A DNA stretch of 38,973 bases from Pseudomonadota bacterium (GTDB lineage: Bacteria > Pseudomonadota > Gammaproteobacteria > JAKAQQ01). Location: positions 1 to 38,973 of the forward strand of contig JAKATI010000007.1 in NCBI GenBank assembly GCA_021828045.1. Direction: 5' to 3'. Within the stretch, counting starts at the first letter, position 1. Every line of letters begins with the position of its first letter. The translations under genes and the position numbers were made by a program. A model generated the notes under the pieces. The model made no database searches. It saw only the letters and a program-made list of their open reading frames with translations, and was not told where the DNA came from. Shown here piece after piece: positions 14,696-24,705 of the stretch.

Positions 14696-14717
14696 AGGGT
14701 AACCACCTGCCGGTTCA

Positions 14718-14736
14718 AATGCAAGTAACTTGCGTT
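14718..14736. promoter_or_regulatory. Candidate Fur-family operator (9-1-9 palindrome)
   Basis: AATGCAAGT, a central A, then ACTTGCGTT: the arms match at 8 of 9 positions (inner six, GCAAGT/ACTTGC, perfect). The site lies 23 bases upstream of the regulator start and overlaps the stop codon of the lpxL-like gene. The 19-base size and symmetry fit a Fur/Zur-type box; the words differ from the E. coli Fur consensus. Confidence 0.6.
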
Positions 14737-15661
14737 ATTCGCCGGGTCTGGGCGTCCGGACAGTTCCCCCGCGCGGATGATCCTTGAAGCGGTCATGACT
14801 CCAGAGATACTGCTCCGGCATCATCCGGATGTAGTGCTCGAGAAGCAGGTGCACACGTTTGGCGTCTTCTACGGGATCGCCTCCGGGAAAATCGGTCAAG
14901 GGCGGTTCGATCATGACCCGGAACCCATCGCGTCCCGGCAGTCTCCGGACAAAGAACGGGACGACCGGTGCCCGGCTGGCCTGGGCCAGCCGGCTCAATC
15001 CCAGGTGGGTTGGTGCGAGGTTTCCGAAAAAGGGGACCCGGGCGCTTTGTTTTCCGGTATAGCCCTGGTCCGTGGCGTACCAGACCGGGATATTGTCGGC
15101 CAGCGCGTGGAGCAGCATCCGGACATTGTCCCGTGGAATCGCGATCCGCGTCCGCCGCTGTCTCCCCTGCCGCATGAGACGGTCTAGAACGGCGTTATTC
15201 CCAGGACGATAGAGCGCACCGACCGGGATCTTGCGGCTGATGAACCGGGCCCCGATCTCGAGCGCGGTGAAGTGACCGGTGAGGAGGAGCGCACCCCGGC
15301 CACGGGCCAGGGCCTCCTCCAAGTGCTCGAGCCCCTCGATCGTGACGGGTGGGAGCCGCTCATCGGAGCGCCACCAGCCCATGGCCGTTTCGATGAATCC
15401 CATGCCGAGCGCCTGGAAGTGGGCTCGGGCGAGCCGACGGATCTCCCGGGGGGGTTTTTCCGGAAAACAGCGTTTCAGGTTGTCTCTGGTGATCGCCCGA
15501 CGCCGGGGTTGAAGGGCGGCGTAAAGCAGCCCAAAACAGGAGCCCAGGGCCGGTTCACAGGCGTAGGGCAGCTGGCCTGCCGAATACACCAGAGCCGCAG
15601 CCGCCCAGAGGGGCCAGTGCCGCGGTTTCCAGAGAGTCGGTGGAGTGTGGGCTTCCTTCAA
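14735..15661 (-). CDS. lpxL: Lipid A late acyltransferase (LpxL/HtrB-family)
   Basis: Transfers a secondary acyl chain to Kdo-lipid IVA at the inner membrane. The 308-residue length is normal for the family. One N-terminal hydrophobic segment (WPLWAAAALVYSAGQLPYA) anchors it; the catalytic block LTGHFTALEIGA gives the H-x4-E motif, and later blocks (YRPGNNAVLDRLMRQGR, ATDQGYTGK, VPFFGNLAPTHLGLSRLA) match HtrB/LpxL. The predicted start is TTG at 15661 with no strong ribosome site; the next ATG is far inside, so the TTG or another non-ATG start is needed. It is divergent from hldE across 64 bases, placing lipid A and core synthesis genes together. LpxL versus LpxM/LpxP cannot be separated here. 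Confidence 0.85.
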   Translation of the reverse strand: MKEAHTPPTLWKPRHWPLWAAAALVYSAGQLPYACEPALGSCFGLLYAALQPRRRAITRDNLKRCFPEKPPREIRRLARAHFQALGMGFIETAMGWWRSDERLPPVTIEGLEHLEEALARGRGALLLTGHFTALEIGARFISRKIPVGALYRPGNNAVLDRLMRQGRQRRTRIAIPRDNVRMLLHALADNIPVWYATDQGYTGKQSARVPFFGNLAPTHLGLSRLAQASRAPVVPFFVRRLPGRDGFRVMIEPPLTDFPGGDPVEDAKRVHLLLEHYIRMMPEQYLWSHDRFKDHPRGGTVRTPRPGE

Positions 15662-15690
15662 CGGTCAGCGTGGGTCGCACAGTGGGCGCA

Positions 15691-15699
15691 TGGTATGAT
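15691..15699 (+). promoter_or_regulatory. Extended -10 promoter for hldE-waaA
   Basis: TGG followed by TATGAT forms an extended -10 (TGnTATGAT), 26 bases before the ATG at 15726. No clear -35, which extended -10 promoters can lack. Confidence 0.45.
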
Positions 15700-15725
15700 T
15701 CCCAGGCATTTTGGCATATTCCCGG

Positions 15726-17159
15726 ATGCCCATGGGGATCGATTTTTCGAAGACACGCGTGCTCGTCGTGGGCGATGTCATGCTGGACCGCTACTGGACC
15801 GGCGAGACGGAGCGGATTTCCCCCGAAGCCCCGGTTCCGATCGTCCGGATTTCGGACCGCCATGAACGGCCGGGCGGTGCGGCCAATGTGGCGGTCAACC
15901 TGGCCAGTCTGGGTTGCGGTGCGGATCTCATCGGCGTTATCGGTGACGACGAAGAGGGTCGTCGGCTTGTTGAATTGCTGGAGGCGTCGGGGGTCCGACC
16001 GGATCTCGTTGTCGACCCGGGCTTCCGGACCATCAGCAAGCTGCGGGTCCTGTCACGGCACCAACAGTTGGTCCGGCTCGACTTCGAGGAGGCACCCCGG
16101 CACACTTGGGATGATGTCCTGTGTTCGAAACTGCCGGATGTCTCTGGAAGCTGCCAGCTCTTGATCCTGTCGGATTATGGCAAGGGGACCTTGAACCGGA
16201 CGGCCGAATGGATCCAGAAGGCCAGAAAACAGGGCAAACCGGTGATCGTGGACCCCAAGGGGCGGGATTTCGCAAAGTATCGAGGGGCCACTCTTTTGAC
16301 TCCGAACCGGGCAGAGTTCGAGGCAGTGGCTGGGCCCTGTCCGCAAAGATCCGACCTCGAGTCACGCGGGCAGCGCCTGCGGGCTGATCTTGCGCTGGAC
16401 GGCCTGCTCATCACGCTGGGCGAAGAGGGCATGATCCTCATCGGGGCCAATGGCAAAGTGCTGTCCCTGCCTGCGGAGGCGCATGAAGTCGCCGACGTCA
16501 CAGGAGCTGGAGATACAGTCGCAGCCACACTAGGGGCAGTCCTTGCCACCGGAGCCGGACTGGAGGAGGCGGCTCGGCTCGCGAACCGGGCCGCCGGAAT
16601 CGTCGTGGCCAAACTCGGTGCGGCCCAGGTCACGGCAGCTGAACTCTTCGGGATCCCCGCCGGCCATCCGGCCTTTTCCGGTGTGGTCGATCCGGAGACA
16701 TTGATCCGTCTCGTCCGCGACTTCCGCTCCCGTGGGCTTCGGGTGGTCATGACCAATGGCTGCTTTGATCTCCTCCATGCCGGTCATGTGCGATACCTGG
16801 CTCAAGCGCGAGCGCTCGGCGATGCGCTCATCGTCGCGGTCAACTCCGATCGCTCGGTCGGGGTCCTCAAGGGGTCTGGGCGTCCCCTCATCCCCCTGGA
16901 ACAGCGCATGGCGGTCCTCGCGGCTCTCGGTTCGGTGGACTGGGTCGTGCCGTTTGACGAGGAAACACCGGAACGGCTGATCTGCCGCCTCCTCCCGGAC
17001 ATCCTGGTCAAAGGGGGAGACTGGAAACCGGAATCCATTGCGGGGGCGAGCTGTGTCGTGCAGGCGGGTGGCTCAGTAAAAGTCTTGCCCTATCTGGAGG
17101 GGCACTCGACCACCCGCATCATCGACTCGATCCGGAAACCACGGACGCGGGAGGAATGA
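15726..17159 (+). CDS. hldE: Bifunctional heptose 7-phosphate kinase / heptose 1-phosphate adenylyltransferase
   Basis: Makes ADP-heptose for the LPS inner core. The 477 residues hold two domains. The N-terminal ribokinase-like domain (about 1-320) has [16 protein letters not shown] and the PfkB signature VTGAGDT. The C-terminal nucleotidyltransferase domain (about 345-477) has [16 protein letters not shown] with the HxGH-type HAGH motif. The fused form is typical of Gamma- and many other Proteobacteria. ATG at 15726 is used; ATG at 15732 is equally possible, and a TTG at 15711 is upstream. The stop TGA is directly followed by the waaA ATG, and the GGGAGG at the end of hldE serves as the waaA ribosome site, so the two are translated in tandem. 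Divergent from the lipid A acyltransferase. Confidence 0.95.
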   Translation: MPMGIDFSKTRVLVVGDVMLDRYWTGETERISPEAPVPIVRISDRHERPGGAANVAVNLASLGCGADLIGVIGDDEEGRRLVELLEASGVRPDLVVDPGFRTISKLRVLSRHQQLVRLDFEEAPRHTWDDVLCSKLPDVSGSCQLLILSDYGKGTLNRTAEWIQKARKQGKPVIVDPKGRDFAKYRGATLLTPNRAEFEAVAGPCPQRSDLESRGQRLRADLALDGLLITLGEEGMILIGANGKVLSLPAEAHEVADVTGAGDTVAATLGAVLATGAGLEEAARLANRAAGIVVAKLGAAQVTAAELFGIPAGHPAFSGVVDPETLIRLVRDFRSRGLRVVMTNGCFDLLHAGHVRYLAQARALGDALIVAVNSDRSVGVLKGSGRPLIPLEQRMAVLAALGSVDWVVPFDEETPERLICRLLPDILVKGGDWKPESIAGASCVVQAGGSVKVLPYLEGHSTTRIIDSIRKPRTREE

Positions 17160-18482
17160 ATGTGGGAGTGCCTTTACGAGTTCTGTATGACCGTCGTCTC
17201 CCCGTTCGCCTTGGGGTGGCTGGATCGCAAGGGCCGGCAACAAACCGGACACTCTACTGCTTGGACTGAGCGATGGGGGCGAATCCCCTCCCAGCCTGGC
17301 CCGACCTTCTGGATCCATGCCTCTTCGCTGGGCGAGCTGCAGGTGGCCCTCAATCTGGTCCGGGGCCTGCACGAGCAGGAGCCGGACCTGCCGATCGTCA
17401 TGACCACCTTTACGGCGACCGCGCGGGAGCAGGCCGAAAAAGCGCTCGGAAGCTCGACGCCGGTTCACTTTCTGCCTTGGGACCGTGGGACTTGGGTCGA
17501 GCGCTTCCTGAATCGCCTTGAGCCTGCAGTCGGGATCATCATCGAGACCGAAATCTGGCCTACCCTCATCCACCGGGCTTCGGAGTGGGGCATCCGCATG
17601 GCCATCGTCAACGGCCGGATCTCCGACCGGTCGCTCGGACGATATGAGCGCTTTTTGCCGCTTTTTGGTCCTGCCTTGCGCAGGCTGGATCGGATCTGGG
17701 CCCAAAACGAGATGCATGCCCGGCGCTTCATTGCACTGGGGGTGGATCCCGACCGGGTCCGTCTGGGTGGCAACCTGAAGTTGAGGGGGCGACCCTCGGC
17801 CGAGGCAGCTGAAAAAGGGCAGGTCCTGCGTCTTGAGATCTTGGGCGGGCATCCCGCTTGGATCGCCGGCAGTGTCCGGGAGGGAGAAGAGCGCATGATG
17901 CTTGAAGCCCAGCAGTGGGTACGGACCCGCCTACCGCAAGCGATTGCCGTTCTGGCCCCTCGACATCCGGAACGGGCGGAGGCGATTCAAGCCGAAAACG
18001 AAATCTGGAGACTCCCCTTGGCCCGTCGCAGCCTCGGTCAGGTGCCGGAGCCGGGCGGGATCCTGGTCCTCGACACCATTGGGGAACTGACGGCGTTCTA
18101 CGCTGCGGGGGATGCCGCCTTCATCGGAGGGAGCCTCGTGCCGCTCGGCGGTCACAACCTGATCGAGGCCATCGAACAGGGTTGCCCGGTGATCATGGGG
18201 CCTTCCCATGGGAACGTCCGTGAAGCCGTCGACCGGCTCGTCCAAGCGCGGGCCATGGCCATCATCCAGGATCCGGATGAATTGGCACGCGAGGTCCTGA
18301 CCCTCTTGACCCAACCGGTCGAACGGGCGGACCGGGCCGAACGCGCCCTGCAGATCATCACCGAGGCCCGAACCGGTCAAGACAGCCTCGTGGCGACTCT
18401 TCTGGATTGGTGGCGGCAGATCCGGTCCGCTGCAGCAGAGACGGGTCTGCGGAGCTCAATGCAGGAGAAAGTGGTTGATTGA
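17160..18482 (+). CDS. waaA: 3-deoxy-D-manno-octulosonic acid (Kdo) transferase
   Basis: Adds Kdo to lipid IVA from CMP-Kdo at the inner membrane. The 440-residue length is normal. Near the N-terminus there is a weakly hydrophobic anchor (CMTVVSPFALGWL) and the ERWGR block; then HASSLGE, where the family has HAxSxGE with the catalytic Glu, IIETEIWP (ETEIWP), and GGSLVPLGGHNLIE, the CMP-binding block of GT30 enzymes. The start is the ATG immediately after the hldE stop. The 3' end overlaps the 3' end of the convergent tolC gene by 27 bases. Mono- versus multifunctional Kdo transfer cannot be judged from the sequence. Confidence 0.94.
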   Translation: MWECLYEFCMTVVSPFALGWLDRKGRQQTGHSTAWTERWGRIPSQPGPTFWIHASSLGELQVALNLVRGLHEQEPDLPIVMTTFTATAREQAEKALGSSTPVHFLPWDRGTWVERFLNRLEPAVGIIIETEIWPTLIHRASEWGIRMAIVNGRISDRSLGRYERFLPLFGPALRRLDRIWAQNEMHARRFIALGVDPDRVRLGGNLKLRGRPSAEAAEKGQVLRLEILGGHPAWIAGSVREGEERMMLEAQQWVRTRLPQAIAVLAPRHPERAEAIQAENEIWRLPLARRSLGQVPEPGGILVLDTIGELTAFYAAGDAAFIGGSLVPLGGHNLIEAIEQGCPVIMGPSHGNVREAVDRLVQARAMAIIQDPDELAREVLTLLTQPVERADRAERALQIITEARTGQDSLVATLLDWWRQIRSAAAETGLRSSMQEKVVD

Positions 18483-19856
18483 CTGAATCACCGCAGGCGT
18501 GAGCGTTCCGGCATCCTGGTCCAGGGTCAAAACCGCGATCAGGTAGTTGTAGCGGCTCAGGGCGTAGCTTTCCTCGGCCGTGAGCAGGGTCTGACGGGCC
18601 GTCAGGACATCGACCATGGTCTGCGTGCCGACCTTGTAACCCGCTTCGGTTGCCCGGAGGGCGATCCGGCTCGAGCGCACGCTCTGCTTGAGTGCCCCGA
18701 CCTGTGCCATCTCCGAGATCACGGACAGGAAATCGGTCCGTGTGCTGGAAACCGTTGTCCGCTCGGTGGTGGCGCTTTGGGCGAGGTCAGCCTCATACTG
18801 GTAGCGCGCCTGCCGGGCCCGGGAGGCAATGAGTCCGCCCGAATAGATTGGCCAACTGAGATCAATCCCGAGAACGTTGGTGTTGGTCCCGGAAACAGCG
18901 GGTGCCGAGAGAGAAGCCGTTGGCGAAGCTTGGGATGACGTGCCGGTCGTAAAACTGCGACCGTGGCTCAGCACGAGGTCAAGGGAGGGATAGCCTTGGG
19001 CTCGCTGTACGCGAACATTGGCGTGCCCGGCCTTGGCTGCCAGCCGTGCCGCGATCAGGCTTGGGTTCTGGGCGAGAGCCTGGCTGATCCAGTGGTTGAG
19101 ATTATCCGGCTCGGGCCGGGCAAGTGGCAGCTCGCGAACAAGCGGACGCAGATGAACGACGGGGACGCCGATCAGGGCCTCGAGTGCCTGTTTGGCGGTC
19201 GTCAGGCTGAGTTTGTCGGCAATGACCTGGGCGGCGGCCTGATCATAGGAGGCCCGGGCCTGCTCTGCCGCCGTGACCGGTTGAAGCCCCACCTTGTATT
19301 GCTCTTCCGCCAAGGCCAGCTGGCTCGCGAAGGCTTTTTCCGCAGCCCGTTGTGCCGCGAGGACGTCCTCGGCGTAGAGCACGTTGAAGTAATCCTGGCT
19401 CACGGCAAGGAGGATGCTTTGGATGGAGGCGTTGAGTGTGGCCAGGGCTTCCGCCCCGGTCAGGTCCGCCTCATGCAGAGACTGCCAGTCTGCCCAGTTG
19501 AAAAGGGTTTCGGTGAGCTGTGCCGTGTAGGCCCGGGTGGGAGTGTTCGAGGCACTGAGACCTGTGAAATAGGCGAACTTGTTGCCGGGAATCGAAAAGC
19601 TGGAAACCCGGGTCGAGTCTGTATTGACCTGGGTCAGGGAGGCGGACAGGCTCACCTGCGGCAAGAGAGCGGCCAAAGCCTGGGGACGTGCCTCCTCGCT
19701 GGCCTTGGCGATGGCCAGTGCCTGCTGATACTGGGGATCGTTGTGCAAGGCCAGCTGGTAGACCGTCCAGAGATCCATGGTCCGGCCGGGTGGGCTCAGG
19801 CCGAGCAGGAACAGTACAGCCGGAAGGAGGGGGAGAAGGGCGAAGCGCGATCGCAT
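18456..19856 (-). CDS. tolC: TolC-family outer-membrane efflux channel
   Basis: Trimeric outer-membrane tunnel for type I secretion and RND/ABC efflux. The 466 residues start with a signal peptide (RSRFALLPLLPAVLFLLGL, cleavage near RTM|DL). The two TolC repeats are visible: LWTVYQLALHNDPQY and later LNHWISQALAQNPSL, each starting a strand/helix unit; the second repeat ends GYKVGTQTMVDVLTARQTLLTA, the family's conserved block. Short length without a long C-terminal extension resembles TolC rather than CusC (no lipobox Cys). Start ATG at 19856 with a TATACT promoter 27 bases upstream. It is convergent with waaA (27-base overlap) and followed upstream by pcm on the same strand. No inner-membrane efflux partner is adjacent. 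Confidence 0.92.
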   Translation of the reverse strand: MRSRFALLPLLPAVLFLLGLSPPGRTMDLWTVYQLALHNDPQYQQALAIAKASEEARPQALAALLPQVSLSASLTQVNTDSTRVSSFSIPGNKFAYFTGLSASNTPTRAYTAQLTETLFNWADWQSLHEADLTGAEALATLNASIQSILLAVSQDYFNVLYAEDVLAAQRAAEKAFASQLALAEEQYKVGLQPVTAAEQARASYDQAAAQVIADKLSLTTAKQALEALIGVPVVHLRPLVRELPLARPEPDNLNHWISQALAQNPSLIAARLAAKAGHANVRVQRAQGYPSLDLVLSHGRSFTTGTSSQASPTASLSAPAVSGTNTNVLGIDLSWPIYSGGLIASRARQARYQYEADLAQSATTERTTVSSTRTDFLSVISEMAQVGALKQSVRSSRIALRATEAGYKVGTQTMVDVLTARQTLLTAEESYALSRYNYLIAVLTLDQDAGTLTPAVIQSINHFLLH

Positions 19857-19882
19857 CAGATAAACCTCAGGCGTTTTACTGG

Positions 19883-19911
19883 AGTATATCAGTATTCATC
19901 AAGTCTGGAAA
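19883..19911 (-). promoter_or_regulatory. Candidate promoter of tolC
   Basis: On the minus strand TTTCCA (19911-19906) and TATACT (19888-19883) are 17 bases apart, ending 27 bases before the tolC ATG. It sits between pcm and tolC, so tolC can be expressed separately. Confidence 0.5.
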
Positions 19912-19936
19912 GTTCCAGGCACGAAAGACCGCTCGA

Positions 19937-20614
19937 TCAGGAAAACCGGAAATCCGGGGGTTGAGGGGCGTTTTTCAGCGGGGGAATGCGGGTTTCAAAC
20001 AGGCGCGTCTCCTCGAAAGAAGCACTGTCGCCCAGGCGTCGGATGAGGCGTGCACTCTGGACCAGGTTCGTGCCGAGAACCATGAACAGACGTCCATCCA
20101 CTTCGAGAGCCTTGTAAAAACTGGTTTCCGGCAGATAGAGCGACCCCGTCAGGGCAATGGCATCAAAGCGTTCCTCCAGGAGTGGTGCCGGAAGAGCATG
20201 ACCGTCGGCGGCAAGGTACCGGATCGGTTGGCGGAGCCCGAGTGCCTGGTGACGCTGCTTCGCGGCTTGAATGAAATCCGGATGGAGGTCCACTGTGGTA
20301 AGTTCCCGGCCGAGGCAGGCGAGACAGGCGGTCAGGTATCCTGAACCCGTGCCGATTTCCAGGATCCGTTCCCTTCCGACCAGACCCAGGGCTTGGGCCA
20401 GTCGAGCCTGAAAGGAAGGGGTCAGCATCGCCTCGCCATGATCCAGGGGAATCTCGCAATCGGCATAGGCCAGTTTTTGGAATGTGTCGGGGACAAAGAT
20501 CTGGCGGGGAATCTCGTCGAAAACCGCAAGCACGGCCGGGTCCAGAACCCCGCCGGCCCGGATCTGCTGTTCCACCATCTGGTGGCGGGGCGCGGTTACA
20601 TTGAAGTCGAGCAT
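19937..20614 (-). CDS. pcm: Protein-L-isoaspartate O-methyltransferase family
   Basis: Repairs damaged Asp/Asn residues by methylating L-isoaspartyl groups with SAM. The 225-residue protein has the SAM-binding block RILEIGTGSGYLTACLA, preceded by IPRQIFVP, the family's 'R..FVP' block and DCEIPLDHGEAMLTPSFQARL, which replaces the usual IPIGxGQTISQP. The altered middle block suggests a divergent Pcm-like clade (COG2518). The ATG at 20614 is the only good start. The gene reads into tolC on the same strand with an 80-base gap carrying a separate promoter. It is divergent from the KirBac-like gene over a short shared promoter region. Function as isoaspartate repair is family knowledge. Confidence 0.82.
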   Translation of the reverse strand: MLDFNVTAPRHQMVEQQIRAGGVLDPAVLAVFDEIPRQIFVPDTFQKLAYADCEIPLDHGEAMLTPSFQARLAQALGLVGRERILEIGTGSGYLTACLACLGRELTTVDLHPDFIQAAKQRHQALGLRQPIRYLAADGHALPAPLLEERFDAIALTGSLYLPETSFYKALEVDGRLFMVLGTNLVQSARLIRRLGDSASFEETRLFETRIPPLKNAPQPPDFRFS

Positions 20615-20649
20615 GGAACGACTGGGTGGCGCGACTGCTCAGCGCTCAA

Positions 20650-20659
20650 TGGTAGCATA
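20650..20659. promoter_or_regulatory. Symmetric -10 element between pcm and the channel gene
   Basis: TGG followed by TAGCAT gives an extended -10 on the plus strand; the same bases read TATGCT on the minus strand (20659-20654), so it could drive both genes. No -35 seen for either direction. Confidence 0.3.
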
Positions 20660-20702
20660 GGACCTTCCCCAGGCGGACGCGTTGACGGACACAGAGAGCC
20701 GC

Positions 20703-21626
20703 ATGACCACGGAAAAAATGAAACGAAGCCGACGACGCACGGGGAAGGGAGGGGATAGTGGCGGTTCGGGGGATTTTCCCTTCGGCAGCCGTTCCTCTGT
20801 TGTGGTTTTGGGACAGCCGAGGACTTGGCTACGGGATTTTTACTACTGGCTGCTGACCACCCGCTGGAGCTGGTTTCTCCTGTTTGTCTTCGGTGTCTAC
20901 ATTCTGGTCAATTGTGTGTTCGGCCTCTTGTTCTGGCTGGATCCGGGCGGGATCGCGAATCTCGCTCGGGGCTCGTTCTGGGATGCGTTTTTTTTCAGCA
21001 CCGAGACGCTCACGACCCTGGGTTCGGGTTTCTGGTATCCGGCCGACCGCTATAGCGAAGTCCTGACGGCTCTCGAACCCATGATGGGTCTCATGGGCCT
21101 CGCGCTCGTGACGGGTGTGATGTTTGCCCGGGTTTCGCGACCCTCTTCCCGGATCCGCTTCAGTCGCCATGCGCTCATTACACCATTTCAAGGGACCCCG
21201 ACTTTGGTGTTCCGTCTGGCCAACAGTCGCCATAATCTCATCACAGGAGGGACCCTGGGTGTTTATCTCATTCGTTCTGAAAAAAGCCGAGAAGGACGGG
21301 CACTCCGCCGCATCCACGAACTGCCGCTGGTGAGGTCGCAGACACCGCTGTTTGCTCTCACCTGGCTTGTCATGCACGAGATTCGCCCGGGCAGCCCACT
21401 GGCTGCTTTCATCGATCCGGACTCGTTCCCTCCCGGGGATGACGATACCTTTATCCTGGTCAACTTTACCGGGCATGACCGGACCTACGGCCAGGCGGTC
21501 CATGCCCAGCATCTCTACCGGATGGGCGACCTGCGCTGGAACCGCTGGTTTGCCGACGTCACGGAGCGGCGGGCCGACGGACGTTGGCAGATTGATTACG
21601 AGCGTTTCGACGAACTCGTCGACTGA
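20703..21626 (+). CDS. KirBac-like inward-rectifier channel with altered filter (TLGSG)
   Basis: A 307-residue protein of the prokaryotic Kir family. It has a basic N-terminus, TM1 (WSWFLLFVFGVYILVNCVFG), a pore helix (FWDAFFFSTETL), TM2 (LEPMMGLMGLALVTGVMFA), the linker RVSRPSSRIRFSRHALI, and a C-terminal beta-sandwich domain, all in register with KirBac1.1. The selectivity filter that reads TVGYG in K+ channels is TLGSG at residues 105-109, with Tyr replaced by Ser, so ordinary K+ selectivity is doubtful; it may be a non-selective or other-ion channel. The ATG at 20703 is preferred; a TTG at 20682 is upstream. Divergent from pcm. The identity is strong because several KirBac blocks match; the permeant ion is unknown. 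Confidence 0.83.
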   Translation: MTTEKMKRSRRRTGKGGDSGGSGDFPFGSRSSVVVLGQPRTWLRDFYYWLLTTRWSWFLLFVFGVYILVNCVFGLLFWLDPGGIANLARGSFWDAFFFSTETLTTLGSGFWYPADRYSEVLTALEPMMGLMGLALVTGVMFARVSRPSSRIRFSRHALITPFQGTPTLVFRLANSRHNLITGGTLGVYLIRSEKSREGRALRRIHELPLVRSQTPLFALTWLVMHEIRPGSPLAAFIDPDSFPPGDDDTFILVNFTGHDRTYGQAVHAQHLYRMGDLRWNRWFADVTERRADGRWQIDYERFDELVD

Positions 21627-21636
21627 TCGGCCGGCT

Positions 21637-21645
21637 TGCTATACT
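21637..21645 (+). promoter_or_regulatory. Extended -10 promoter for the thiC transcript
   Basis: TGC followed by TATACT (21640-21645), eleven bases after the channel gene's stop. The predicted start near 21652 lies right at the hairpin that precedes the TPP riboswitch. No good -35. Confidence 0.5.
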
Positions 21646-21653
21646 GGAACACC

Positions 21654-21675
21654 GGTCGACCCAGTCGGGTCGACC
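21654..21675 (+). repeat. Perfect 9-bp stem-loop at the 5' end of the thiC transcript
   Basis: GGTCGACCC, a 4-base loop AGTC, and GGGTCGACC form a perfect stem with no T-run, three bases before the TPP aptamer. It may shield the mRNA 5' end, insulate aptamer folding or partly terminate the channel gene's transcript. Confidence 0.6.
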
Positions 21676-21677
21676 AG

Positions 21678-21757
21678 GCAAGCCGGGGGTGCCCTGGGTG
21701 GGCTGAGAAAGACCCTTGGAACCTGATCCGGGCAAAACCGGCGGAGGGAAGGCTTGC
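21678..21757 (+). ncRNA. TPP riboswitch (THI element)
   Basis: Thiamine pyrophosphate-binding aptamer controlling thiC. The closing stem P1 pairs GCAAGCC (21678-21684) with GGCTTGC (21751-21757). Conserved words are in place: CTGAGA at 21703-21708, then ACCCTTGGAACCTGATC and the GGCGGAGGGAAG block near 21740-21751. The ribosome site GGAGG (21795-21799) is about 38 bases downstream, preceded by CCTC that could pair with it, so control at translation initiation is likely. TPP binding is expected to lower thiC expression. Confidence 0.95.
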
Positions 21758-21802
21758 GGGCATGGGCCCGGGCGTGATCCTCGCTCCGCTTCCTGGAGGT
21801 GA

Positions 21803-23674
<1,872 letters not shown>

Positions 23675-23684
23675 AGTTTCACGG

Positions 23685-23709
23685 AAATGGGTGTCACTTT
23701 CCCCCATTT
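23685..23709 (+). terminator. Weak terminator-like hairpin after thiC
   Basis: AAATGGG (23685-23691) can pair with CCCATTT (23703-23709) around an 11-base loop, followed by TCTCC. The stem is short and the T-run weak. Between here and 23908 the sequence also has a 12-base palindrome AACCTGCAGGTT at 23730-23741, but no gene. Confidence 0.3.
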
Positions 23710-23846
23710 TCTCCTGTCGGGGTGGCGGGAACCTGCAGGTTGTCACGCCAGGCGGTGAACGGGGTGGTATAAAAGCGCTTGAGGCGGTCTACCCGGCGTG
23801 GTCCACCCAACATCCCGGCCGGCCGCGCTCGAATGGCGGGGAGTGT

Positions 23847-23873
23847 TGCTGATCGGTTCGTATTCTATCAGCA
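23847..23873 (+). promoter_or_regulatory. Inverted repeat upstream of the AbiEii-like pseudogene
   Basis: TGCTGAT (23847-23853) and ATCAGCA (23867-23873) are perfect inverted arms 13 bases apart, about 36 bases before the ATG at 23909. AbiEi antitoxins repress their own operons by binding inverted repeats, so this is a candidate operator. Confidence 0.4.
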
Positions 23874-23908
23874 TATTGGTATCGAAAAAGTGATGCGATT
23901 GTACTAAT

Positions 23909-24681
23909 ATGATTCTCTCGGCTCGTGATCTCGGTTTCAGCCCGGAGGCGGAGTTTCGCGACCGGACTCAAATGCAGTTCATCGCTCTCCTCATGCGGCA
24001 GGGGGCCAGCCGCCTCATCCTCTAAGGCGGGATGGCCATTCGGGTGCTCTACGCAAGCATGCGTCTCGCCTAAGGATGTAGATTTCGACTGTGAAGACAA
24101 CGTCTCACAGCAGTCCATGCAGACTCACATGAACAAGGCACTCTCGCAGGCGGCCCGACTTGTGGGCCTGAGAGGGGTGGAGGTCACCCAGACGAAACGG
24201 GTCGAGCGCTCCGCCCGGTGGCGGATCAAAGCCGTTTGAAACACCGATTGCATACCGTATTCCGCCGTTCAATGTCCGCGTATACGGATCGGCCGCAATG
24301 GCGGGCGGCAAGGTAAACGCGTTACTGAGCGAGAATCGGAGTGTTCCGCGTGATGTGTACGACCTGGCGGAATTGACACGGCACGGTGCGGATCCGACGG
24401 AACTTTGGATTCGCCGCATTCCACGACAGGTCCTCGAGTGGAAACGGCCGGTCGTCCTGCGCAAGATCGAGATCATCGATTTTGCTAGGGCTGCCGCGGA
24501 GCTGCTGCCCTACATCGCCCCAGAGATACGGCAGTCCCTAGACGAGGCCCGCTGGGATGAGATGCGCCTCGACGTTGCACATCATGTGGAGGGGTGGATG
24601 GACTCCGCTGTCGCACGCGCCGAGGACTCTGGTGAGGAGGATTATGTCCAGACCACCGACAGCGATCTTGCTGGGCGCTGA
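23909..24681 (+). pseudogene. Broken AbiEii-type nucleotidyltransferase toxin
   Basis: Read across frames, this encodes about 257 codons of the AbiEii (DUF1814) nucleotidyltransferase family, the toxin half of type IV toxin-antitoxin systems. Frame of 23909: QFIALLMRQGASRLIL, then TAA at 24023-24025 in place of Lys, then GGMAIRVLY, the GG(S/T/M) motif, until TAA at 24071. One base further over, KDVDFDCED supplies the DxD metal motif and runs to TGA at 24237. A second shift gives ETPIAYRIPPFN, NALLS.NRSVPRDVYDLAEL and the C-terminus to 24681. So there is one nonsense mutation and two frameshifts. The family pieces stay in order and full length, indicating recent decay. A ribosome site is not evident. 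The alternative is an assembly error, less likely with three lesions in one gene. Confidence 0.72.
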
Positions 24682-24705
24682 GGCGTCAGCGTCCTGACGA
24701 TCCCC

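Noticed and set aside
23749-23800. TATAAA after thiC (GGTATAAAAG)
   Set aside because: No gene follows at a sensible distance and no -35 is present.
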